Assembly (NCBI GenBank): GCA_022410635.1 | Contig: JAJVDF010000169.1 | Coordinates: forward strand, 212,705-276,704 | Reading direction: 5' to 3' | DNA: 64,000 nt | DNA from: Tretioscincus oriximinensis | Taxonomy: Eukaryota; Chordata; Lepidosauria; Squamata; Gymnophthalmidae | Part shown: piece after piece, positions 54,600-64,000 of the stretch | Position numbering within the stretch: position 1 is the stretch's first letter | Layout of the letters: each line of letters starts with the position of its first letter | Notes under the pieces: model-generated | What the model saw: only the letters and a program-made list of their open reading frames with translations | What the model was told of the DNA's origin: nothing | The model's database searches: none | Position numbers and translations under genes: made by a program

Positions 54600-57500
54600 A
54601 CATCCAGCCAGGGCAGCTCTAGGAAGTAGCTCAAGTGGAAGAAAAAGAGGCAGCCCCAGTTGGCAGTTGAGAGAAAAATGGGTGGAGGGCATCACAAGCA
54701 GTGACTCTGCCAGGCTGGGGAAGGGTATGCAGCGCACACACCCTCTTCCCTTTACAGCAGCCGCATTTGCTACAGCTTTCTTAAGGCTGAGCGTCCCACT
54801 CTTTGCCTTGAGATAAAATGGAAAGCTCTTTTCTGTGCTTTTNCTCTATCACACATATGTGTGTATCCTTTGAAGGACCATATGAGAGCTTCGAGTGCAG
54901 ATTAACAGAATTGCCTCTCATTTTAGAAGGTTTCCTCCTTAGGCTTTATAATCAGCAAGAAGCAATGAGCCGAAGTATTCAACTTGCACCTGGCTATAAC
55001 CATACTGACGGGAGAGCAGAAAGCTGCCAGTATGATCCCAAGCCCCACNCTGGAAACAGAAATTGGATATGACTTCTTTGCCAAAAAATCTTGTACAGAG
55101 GGGGGCATGCAGAAGTCAATCACTCAGCTGCATCAATATGTGTATTTGCACAAACCCATTTTCCCTCTTTGGTAAATAGATATTTTTACTTTGGAAGATT
55201 TAGCTTCGTTTTCAAGGAATTCTGGCTTGGCGTTACGTAAATCGAATGTCATGAATGAGAACTACGAACAAATCAACAGTTACATAACTCACTTGTGTAG
55301 AAACTAATCAATGTTTTTAAAACCACAATGTTTTTGATTCCTGGAACATATTAATCAGGACTTAGAACATTGTCCAAAAGAGAAAGTCACTGTCACACAT
55401 ATGCTTTTGGTGTCATCCCCCCCTGTTTTTTTCTGGTTCTCAGTCCAGTTCTTGATGACTGAAGATTATTTCAAAGCATATCCATGACCACAACTATAGT
55501 GAACAGAAATCTATAGTGTTTCACAATGAGTGAAATGCTGTCGAAGAAACATTAGGTTATATTTTAAGGTTAACTATGGCTGGTAATGCTTTTGAATACG
55601 CTTTGCAACAACCAATCAATATTTTATGGTTGACATTTTATAAAGTTTTGATGTCCTCAAAAAGGTGTCACAGATTTTTTGCGGAATTTTTTCTTTTAGG
55701 TAAAGTGGATTTCTGCAGAAACAGTATTTAATTTCAGATGCAGGCTTTTAAGCACATGGGAATCAGCACTGCAAGATACCAAATGTTTATAGTATCTTCT
55801 AGACCTCAATATTACACAATTGGATTTAAACATTCTGATACAAAATGGTCTTGGACTTTGACTCGCACACACATATTATACTATTTCTGATGTTAGTGAA
55901 AACCAAAGGTAACTATAAAAGTTGGTTTTGAGCAGAAAAAGGTGCTGGTCATATACAGCAATTACATGGATTTTCTAGCAGTGCCTTTTTGTACATTATA
56001 GTCATGGACGTATATAGACTGGACCTCTAAGGGTGCTAATTGGCCCAAATGGCCAGGACTTGCCCTGCTGCCATCATGCGCAGGTCCTGCAGAGGGTGTA
56101 GAATGGTGAGAAGATGGTGTAGAAGGGTGTAGAAGATCGAGAAAGGTGAGAAATCTGTTACCTTCCAGTGCAAGTTCGTTTCACAGTTCATGCACCCTGA
56201 AAATCGTTACCCATTATTCCAAGTTGCCCCTTCCAGAGGCTGTTTACCAGGGATTCACAACCCCCTTTGTAAGGCCTCAATCGCATGGGGCAGGTATTGC
56301 TCACTATCTGTAAAGCTCCATATTCACTATTGCCAAGGCCTCCAGCCATGCAGGAGTAATTGCCCATGCTGACTGATGACAAGAACCAATCATCATTAGG
56401 ATTCTACCAGAAACAATGAGTATGTGACTTTGCAGGAAATGTCTTTGTAGGAATTGACTTTGCCTCTTCCATGCAATCGGGGCCTTCCAGAGCAGTCAGG
56501 GGTGTCCCTTTAACCATGATCCTTTGTGGAACCGCCTCTGCAAGAAGGAGGCGCAACATTTCTGCCACTTCCAAGAGGCTGCATGGAAGAGTGCAGGTTT
56601 GTGCAAAATTTGAAAGGAACCAGCACTGAAATGTAATAGTTTGCTCACCTTCCTCTATCTTTCATTCCAGCTTCCTACAAACACAAATCTCCATCTCTAA
56701 CAGCTGCTGGACCCGGAAGCACCCAGACATAAGTCAAGTGGAATTCTGTCAAGTGGAATTCAACAACAATAACAGCAAAAAACCCTGTAGTCAAATATCT
56801 CTTGCTGAACCAAGTGATTTAAAAGTAGACTTAAGAACAGTTACCACCATCACAGAAGTGAAGGCAATATTAAGTCTCATGCACTACAGCTTTCAAACAT
56901 GCAGTGCTTCCCAGCATTGAAAACCACAGATGAATTCCTTTTCAATCTGCTATTTAAAACAGAATTCCTGGGAACTTGTTCCTGCATAAAATAAGCAAGC
57001 ATAATGATACTGCTGAACTTTCCAAAGTTTTGCTTCATCTACATTTTTTTCTCTGTTCTCATGAAATTTTTTTGATGTAGTTCTTCGACTCATTATTAGG
57101 AACAGATGTAAAGCTTGATTTTCCGATGATGATAAGGCTAGAACAACGGCGTGTCTGCTGGTGTCTGATTTTTGGTTAGCATCAAAGGAAGAAAATGCAT
57201 TTTCTTTTTATTTAAATCTAGTTTATCAGGATTATGTCATACATTCCATCTTCTACTGGGATGATCAACATGTCTATATAATAGGCTCTGAAGCAGTACC
57301 TGAATTTCTCAAAAGAAATCTATGTATTACTGTAAGACACTCAACAAGGGAAGGAAGGCTTATTTCAACTAAATGTCACTGAAATAATAGCCAAGGGCTG
57401 TTATTAGTAACTGGTAATTGATAATGGTTATGTTTCTAACATGATTGAAATAATTCCATTTAGAAGGGCAGATTCCAGCGACTTGAATGAATTCTTCAAC

Positions 57501-58080
57501 CCTCATTGGGTGTGAGCATATATATATAATCTATTTTTAAAAAATAATCATTTCAGTACACTAGAAGATTTTGGCTTTACTTTCTGAACCCTAATAACAC
57601 TGTTTCTCCTAGACTCACTATGACCCTGTCAAGTTCTAAAAACTTGTACATGGCATGCTGAATAGTGGATAAAGACAAAACTAGATTAACCAAAGATCTG
57701 TCTTGTTATAAGGCAAAGACCAACCCATTTTAAGTTCAAAATGCAAATTAAAAATACATCTCCCAGCAGATAGCATTTGGAAAAATGCACTCTGATGGTG
57801 CTATATAAATAAATGATAATAATGATAATAATATAACGATGACAATAAACATTTGGAAAATTTGGAAAACAAACTACTATAAACAAAGGAAACCACCTAA
57901 AATAAAAGTTGCTTTCATTTGCATCATATTCCAGTGTTTTCTTTCTTTCTTTTTTGATGTTAAAAATGCCTTCCGTAAGCAGGAAATATTGTGGTTGACA
58001 AGTAAACAGACCCATAAATAGAGATAAAGGAAATAAGGACAAGGTTTTACAAGAGTTCTTTTTTTTGGAAAACATTTTCA
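54600..58080. other. GAB1 intron sequence
   Basis: Lies in the 3,660-bp intron (54460-58119). No further exon, conserved RNA or clear transposon seen. A 15-bp direct duplication (GTCAAGTGGAATTC) is at about 56734-56762, and there are small (TA)n and AAT patches at 57518 and 57800. Confidence 0.55.
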
Positions 58081-58119
58081 GTTAGAGTTCCATAGAACAT
58101 GCAATGCTGCAGTACATAC

Positions 58120-58209
58120 CCTTTCTTCTTGTAGTAAATTCACCTATGGTTTGGGAATCTGTTCGCTCTAAACCATGTGGCTTAGGCCTTAAAATTTTAG
58201 GGCTCTGAC
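58120..58209 (-). CDS. GAB1: GAB1 cassette exon (30 codons)
   Basis: GAB1 is a cytoplasmic docking protein that is tyrosine-phosphorylated downstream of receptor kinases (MET, EGFR) and recruits SHP2 and PI3-kinase. Read on the minus strand, this exon encodes a 30-residue segment beginning GQSPKILR and ending IGEFTTRRK. It matches the insert that distinguishes the longer from the shorter human GAB1 isoform. The acceptor (CT at 58210-58211 on the plus strand, AG on the minus) and the donor (58114-58119, GTATGT on the minus) are consensus. The exon is exactly 90 nt and both junctions are phase 1, so skipping keeps the frame. Its first codon is completed by one base from an exon outside the window. 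The segment is rich in Ser, Thr, Lys and Arg and has no domain. That it is alternatively spliced here is inferred from the mammalian gene. Confidence 0.93.
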
Positions 58210-58894
58210 CTAATTGGTAGAAAGAAGAGGCTTTCTTAATATTTTTGTTTGAGAAAGAAAAATGGAAGCCTACAAACATGTTGCAGAAAGATGCTGTTCA
58301 GAAGTGAAAGCAAGTTGCTTGTGGAAAGAGACTTATAGTGTGGCAAAAGCTCATGCTAAGGCACCCCCATTCAGAACAGCATGCTAGAAAAACAGCTTAC
58401 AGGAAGCATATGGAGATAGCAAAAGAATGGCACTTGCAGAATTTAAAAAGCAATTTAATTTGAAATTGCCTATAGCGTGAACAAGCGCGATGTCTGAGCA
58501 ACTTAGGCATGCACCAGAAATACTAAGTCAACAGTATAAATTTTATTTATTTATTTATTTGCGCTTATACCTCACCATATACCTTATGGTCTCAGGGAAG
58601 CCAGCACTGTTGCCTGAATATGGGTAATGAAGAATAAGACCAGGTATGTAATTCTATAATATCCAACTATTCTTATGATGAATCTGAATGGGAAATCTTT
58701 AAGTGGTCAATTAAATGTAATAAAACCACTAAATTTTAAGAGTTTTAACACTGAAAAAGTTCATGATCCTTGCAACCAAACTTTTAAAGAATTCACATTA
58801 ATCTTTCCAATTCTGTGTGAGGTGGAAATGGCTTCCTAGGAACTGTATTGTTCAGGACCAGTGTGCATAATCCCACTTTTATTTATGGATGTTC

Positions 58895-59279
58895 AAGGAA
58901 GACAACTGAAATGGGGAAGGTAGGCGCAATATGGATTCCTTCAACTNCTTCCAGTATGAAATGGAATGGAATATACAATACACCAGGATTCCTTGATCAC
59001 NGGTTGAGAAGAACCCAGGATAAATTACTGTTCCTATGAAAACCTATTGTTGATTGAATAAATGTACGTGGGCCTGTCTTCTCCAGAAGCAACCTATCCC
59101 AACTTGAGATAGGTTGCCTATTCAGGATGGGTTGGGGAGGAGGAGCAACAGACCCAAGTACAAATAAGACATTAGGCATACGTAAGTAACTTTACGGTAA
59201 AAACCTAGTCTGTCCTAATTAATCAGACAACACCTTACAACAGCTTCCTCCCAACTATAGGAAAAAAATGGGCATGAAA
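58895..59279. repeat. Intronic duplicated block, copy 2
   Basis: Partner of 51135-51523. It lies upstream (in transcript sense) of the GAB1 cassette exon, so the two copies bracket three internal exons. It carries two Ns and a shorter G-run (GGGTTGGGGAGG) than copy 1. Confidence 0.88.
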
Positions 59280-60004
59280 GCTGTGTGAATCAGCATTGGC
59301 CTGATGCATTTTCCATTGACTTCAAATGGAAAATGGGGTGGCCAGTCTCACAACAACACAGGGTCTGAGCAGAATTCCATAGCACCTGCAGAGTGACACA
59401 ATTTGCGTTACCTTTGCACTGGCTATGGTTTCCCTGTAGCAAAAGTGGATCATCATACAGTTAAGGGTTGGAAACTCTCCCCTGGCCAGTGGCCAACAAG
59501 GAGAGATCCTGAGAGGGGTAGCTGTTTCTAACTACTTTACCTCTCACGCTGCCCCGAGCTCCAATTGGACAACATCACAGCAATCTCCCTTGCACTGGCG
59601 TGCCCAATCCTTGAGAGTGCTTCTGAGTTCGAAAGGAGCCAGAAGCACCCCCAAGGATCAATCACTCAGGCTTTATGCAAGTGAAGTCTTGTGCAAAATC
59701 AAAGATTAAAAAATAAAAATAAAAATCCCTTGCCTCCTGTGTTCGCTTTTGCAAGGATTTGGTTGGGCTTTTGCTCCTCCATTGTTCTGTACGGCTCCAG
59801 AAATGGGGACTGGGTAGGAGGGAGAACAGTGAAGTGAATGGGAGTTCACTTCACTTTTCTCCAAACCATTTCTTTCCCCTCAATTAGAATGAAGCCTTAG
59901 AGGATGACAGACTTTGTCTCGGACCAAAGGCAAAGCCTGCCTTTGAGACAGATGGCTAATAAAACTCCCTGTACTGTCTCTCTGCTAAGCTAAAAGAAGT
60001 GCTA

Positions 60005-60052
60005 GGAGTTGTGGTCCAGGAACATCTGGAGTTTGACATCTCTCCTCTAGTC
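60005..60052. mobile_element. Half of a hAT-like MITE
   Basis: AGGAGTTGTGGTCCAGGAAC and ATCTGGAGTTTGACATCTCT match the right half of the palindromic element at 36050-36420. Confidence 0.55.
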
Positions 60053-60129
60053 CAAAGGAGTGAGACTTCCAGTAAGTAATTCAATCACTATTAATGTGTT
60101 CAGCTGGATATTAATGGGTGTATTGACCA

Positions 60130-60470
60130 CATGGTGTCTTGACTTATTTTCTCTCTCACACAATACTAGGACCAAGGGGCATTCTTTGAAGCTCATGAGC
60201 AGAAAAGTNAGGATCAGACAAAGGAAAGTATTTGTTTATCCGGAGAGTCATAAAGACAGGATTAGATAAATTCATGAAGGCCAAGTATATCAATGGCTAC
60301 TAGGATGGATATCTTGATACTCTATCCAGGAGGGAGCAACAGGCAATATTCCTGAAATGCCATTTGCAGAGAGTCCAAAACAGGTGAAGGCTTTATCTTC
60401 TTCTGCTTGAAAGTGCCCAGAGACAATTGGTGGGCCACTGTGAGTTCCTATTATGTTCTTATGACTGGGG
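60130..60470 (+). mobile_element. CR1-superfamily LINE 3' end
   Basis: Plus-strand coding LFSLSHNTRTKGHSLKLMSR near 60145, then KVFVYPESHKD (a decayed FFTQRV block with a deletion) and the 3' part GATTAGATAAATTCATGAAG, GGTGGGCCACTGTGAGTTCC and TATTATGTTCTTATG. Confidence 0.88.
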
Positions 60471-60474
60471 AAAC

Positions 60475-62180
60475 GTAAGATAGTGGGCATCTCAAATCAT
60501 TTAGATGGGCTGACAGAAAACGCTGGTGAGGAGTCAGCTGTCATGTGAAAANTGAAAGCCAGGACTTCCAATGTGATCTCAAATGTGCAGGGCCAACTGG
60601 GCAGACAGAACTGAAATGACTCAATGCTCTGATGGGACATTGCTAGGCATTGCTAGGCAAGACAGCTTACTTGATGAGAATCAGGCAAACTGGGAGAAAA
60701 AAAGAATTTATAAAAAAAATGTCATATGCTTATATTTATATGCAAATACTAGGAATCCGCAGGCCAAAATGGGTGAACCAGGCATAAAAAAAATATAGAT
60801 ACTGAAAGTTTATGGACTAATGAAAATCAATGATACATAATTATTCCATGCTAGTAAATTCTATGGACAAGCCAAGAGAAGGTCATACTGGATGCAGTGC
60901 CACTTAAGAGTAAGACTAGCATTGTCTCACCATTCCTTGGTTCCATAGCACTGTATGTAAAAGAAAACACTGAACTGTGTTAACTTCAGCTCTCCATTCC
61001 ACAGAATCAAAGAGTTGGACTTACAGTAATAAACATAGTTTAATACTGAGATTGTGCTGTGGTGTTTCAAACCAACCATGCAAGGAGACTGGAAAGTGAA
61101 GGTAATGCAAAGAAGTGATCTTGTGATTGTGGGAGGCTTCAATTGCCAGCATTTTGAGTAGGTAATTTTATATTCAAACTATGGCTGCATCCCCACCTGT
61201 CTGCTTCCTCTGTGTTGCAAACACTAAAAAAACAAACGCATTAACTCCTGTCCCCATTTTACTTGCTATTCAAGCTGCTGCCTTGTTTGAAAGAGAAGCC
61301 CCAGAAGGCACTGGTGCCCTTCCCTAACTANAACCCCCAAAATTCCATGCAACCTTNCCTGCTTGTATGCACAGACAAGAGCCAGTGAAATCTTTAGAGA
61401 TCTATACAATTGGCATAAGTCCAGCCCTCCAGTCCTTGGGAGAGATTTTTCTTTAACACTTTAAAATGGAGCGTCTCGGAGGCTTGTGGAAATCGCATGC
61501 TATGAGGAGGCTGTTTAGTGTGCTCTAAAGACTTTTAACGCTCATGGAAGGCTGGACACCTGTGGATCTGTGGGTCAGATGGAAGGCCAGTGACTAAAGG
61601 TAGATCCTTGGGTATTGTAATTTATTTTACTGAAGTGGTTTATTACGGAACCAATAAAGAGTGAGATAATGCTGGTCTTGCTCTTAAGTGGGACTGACAA
61701 TTTGGAGAGAGGACAAGTAGTAGTAAATGCCGTTGAATGCTGGTAATAGTGACAACAATGCAATAAAATCAAATATTTGGAGAAGTGAAAACTTGCAGAG
61801 CAATTCCAGCAAGATCTCTTATTACTTAAAAAATACATTAAAAGCTAGCTGGGAGAGAATAACCATTCACCCAGAGCACTCCTAAGGAATGAAAAATGCC
61901 TAAATCTTTTGAGAGTAGGCAGCTGGGAGATAATTCCAAATAAATGACAAGAAACAAGGTCCAAATGTAGATGATTATTTCATGGGACCTAGAGCAGGAC
62001 CTTTCCAAATGACTTTAGGCTCTTCTAGGCTGAATAAAAAAACAAAGAGCTAAAGATGTTTAAGGACTTTATGTCAACTGGCAACCAGTACAATTGTCTT
62101 AATTATATGTCTGTCAACAATATGGCTGCCATATTTTCCACTGGTTGAAGGTTCTGGAATAGGTGCTCTCGTAAAGTATG
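60475..62180. other. Probable GAB1 intron, no further exon seen
   Basis: No GAB1 coding block or clear transposon is recognised. An 11-bp tandem duplication (CATTGCTAGGC) is at about 60639-60660. Confidence 0.45.
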
Positions 62181-62184
62181 TAAC

Positions 62185-62262
62185 AGAAAATCTAGCACTT
62201 TAAAAAGTTAGGTGCCAGGAGCTTTCATAGACATGTTTAATTATTCAGACGCTAATAGGGAA
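62185..62262 (-). mobile_element. Old Penelope-like fragment
   Basis: Antisense: TCTAGCACTTTAAAAAGTTA, GGTGCCAGGAGCTTTCATAG and ACATGTTTAATTATTCAGAC match the family's 3' block. Confidence 0.6.
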
Positions 62263-62469
62263 CAGAATCTCAATCGTAAACAGGGAATAAAAGCTCATTT
62301 TTCTATAACACTACAAAAGAGATTTAAATTTAAGATGGTCTAGATGTAGATTTTTTTTAGCTACTTTCTATCCTGATAATTTTGAGATTCTCTACAGCCT
62401 CAGTCTTTAGTCTATCCATACCATTATGTAGATTATTTGTGGTGAAACCTGACTGATTGCCGGGCAAAG

Positions 62470-62830
62470 TAGTATGACCTGGATGTGCTCGGTGGCCAAC
62501 ATGTCACCCTGTTGCAGTTTTCTCAGATGGCCCCGTCTTCTCCCCGGGGTGACAGGGGTGAGGCAAGTGGGACAGTGGCGGCAGCTGTATACTGCATGGA
62601 TGCACATGCAGCGATCTAAGCCATCCTTCCTCCTAAGGGTAGCTGGCTGTGGCAGATTTGGACTGGCTGCTGAAGGCTGCCCTCTCCAACATCTTGGGCA
62701 GTCAGACAAGCATCTACAGCCTCAGAGCAATGTGTGCAAGCAAGTCCAAAGTTCTGAGCTCTGACATTGGTCAGCAGACCTTGGAATGTTGGGCTCCAAG
62801 GTCTTCATGGAAGACAATACAATCAACTGC
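62470..62830. other. GC-rich unidentified segment
   Basis: A 360-bp island with higher GC (CCCGTCTTCTCCCCGGGGTG; GTGGCGGCAGCTG) in AT-rich intron. Overlapping ORFs exist on both strands (96 codons plus at 62474, 100 codons minus at 62407), but none matches a family I know and no splice pattern fits GAB1. It could be a processed pseudogene fragment or a GC-rich repeat. Confidence 0.35.
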
Positions 62831-63635
62831 CAGTACAATTATATCGAACAAAAAGGCAGTAGCAGAGATTGTAGGGGTATTTAAGAAATTCATGTTTCAG
62901 GAAGTACCTTTGATTATTTTTCTATAAGCTCTTCCTCTAGTTTTTTGTTTCTGCATTACTGAATTGTAAGAATAAATTTATATGGCAAATGTGAACATAT
63001 AAAAACGGTGTTGAGGAGAAATGAGGATTTTCAAGCTACATAGCAGTTTGCTAGCAATTCAGCTTCCAGCGTCCCGTCACCAACACATGCAAGCTTTGAA
63101 AGATTAAAGCAGGAAAAAGGGGGGAGGGGGGAGAATTGAAAACATATAATTCAATACACAATATTGTCATATCTAATCAAAATGATAATATAGCAAAAAC
63201 ATGCAAAACATTAATTGACATATTTGTTATGATTTACTGGAGATTTGCCCAAGTTTTGACTGACAATACTGAACTAGAGCACTCATAAATCTCTACAATA
63301 TCCTTGCAGGATGTTCAGCATCAACTCATGGTCCTTGTTTTCTCCATATCTGATTTATCTACAGGAACTGCAGGCATTTTGGATTAACGCTCTACTGATC
63401 ACTCAAGNAGTTGGGAATGGAGTACAAGAATTTCTTCAATCTACGAAAAAGATCTCAAGACCCACAAATATATATGGATAATGGGTACGATTGAATGCAT
63501 TGTTTAAATACAACTATTGCTAATTGCAACCTCAGTTCATAACTTTTATAATACTTAAGTATGAATAAGTCTACCTCATATAATGTTTGATTGGAGACAG
63601 AGGTGGATCTAGAGATTTCAAAAGCATAATCTTTA

Positions 63636-63780
63636 CCCCATTACCAAAATACCCAGTATGAAAATAAATTTTAAATAAGTTCAACCCATTACCCACAAAT
63701 TAATATCTAGAAATTATTTGTGGGTAATGGCTTGAACCTATTTAAAATTTATTTTCATAATGGCTATTTTGGTAATGGGG
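63636..63780. mobile_element. Second TA-flanked foldback MITE
   Basis: CCCCATTACCAAAATACCCA at the left is mirrored by TGGCTATTTTGGTAATGGGG at the right. Inner arms AATAAATTTTAAATAAGTTC and ACCTATTTAAAATTTATTTT, then CCCATTACCCACAAAT and ATTTGTGGGTAATGG, also pair. TA lies outside both ends. 145 bp, almost wholly palindromic, no similarity to the other TA family. Confidence 0.85.
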
Positions 63781-64000
63781 TAAAAAAATGATCAAGAATG
63801 TGAGATTTCTTTAAATTGATATCTTCATATTCACTAGATTTGTTTTTGTAAATAGTGCATTATTAACAATAACAAACCGCATAATATTATGAAATGTACA
63901 TAAGAGTCTTGGTTATCACATAGATATGTTGATAGGGTATAATGATGTCATGTAAATCATTTATTATACCGTACAAAAAACCCTCAAAATTTCAATCATC

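Noticed and set aside
62407..62764. Cys-rich minus-strand ORF as a zinc-finger exon
   Set aside because: Cys spacing fits no zinc-finger class, both strands are open, and no GAB1 homology is present.

Overview
This window is nuclear DNA of a vertebrate, most likely a squamate reptile (lizard or snake). The evidence is five spliced exons of the vertebrate gene GAB1 set among repeats of squamate character: tRNA-derived SINEs of the Sauria type, CR1-type and L1/L2-like LINEs, Penelope-type fragments, hAT, Tc1/mariner and Harbinger-like elements, and many young microsatellites. The assembly is a draft, with single Ns scattered through it and one 250-base gap at 33574-33823. I see no bacterial genes, CRISPR arrays or free-standing RNA genes.

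Positions 1-47.6 kb are intergenic sequence downstream of GAB1. I found no real host exon there. The main landmarks are: an L2/Rex1-like reverse transcriptase remnant (1.56-2.1 kb, minus); a hAT MITE at 4.2 kb; a decayed L1 with recognisable ORF1 and ORF2 (5.39-9.33 kb, minus); a second L1 ORF2 C-terminal fragment (11.1-12.36 kb, plus); a possible solo LTR (19.8-20.5 kb); a TAA-flanked CpG-rich element (22.9-23.3 kb); a 105-bp-class tandem array running into AAC/AAT repeats (25.8-26.7 kb); a hAT element containing the assembly gap (33.5-33.9 kb); and a Tc1-like transposon that has received a hAT insertion and has its 3' end inverted (45.3-47.0 kb). Eleven 3' ends of one LINE family and about eleven tRNA-SINE copies are scattered throughout.

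Positions 47.6-64 kb hold the 3' part of GAB1 on the minus strand. In transcript order the exons are 58120-58209 (a 90-nt cassette exon), 54366-54459, 52903-53026, 50621-50743 and 48808-48966 (stop codon), followed by the 3' UTR. All splice sites are consensus, and the reading phase carries through every junction. Together they encode the C-terminal tail of this adaptor: a YxxM PI3-kinase docking site and the two tyrosine motifs that bind SHP2. The rest of GAB1 lies beyond the right edge.

The most unusual structure is a set of four short, nearly palindromic insertions (11.53, 14.63, 26.26 and 53.63 kb). Each is built from the 3'-terminal segment of a Penelope-like element joined to its own reverse complement. 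Three have clear 12-14-bp target-site duplications, and the fourth sits inside an AAT microsatellite. The segment contains a hammerhead-ribozyme-like core. A second, unrelated foldback family has a TA target site (12.85, 32.98 and 40.12 kb), and one copy interrupts the tRNA-like promoter of a SINE.
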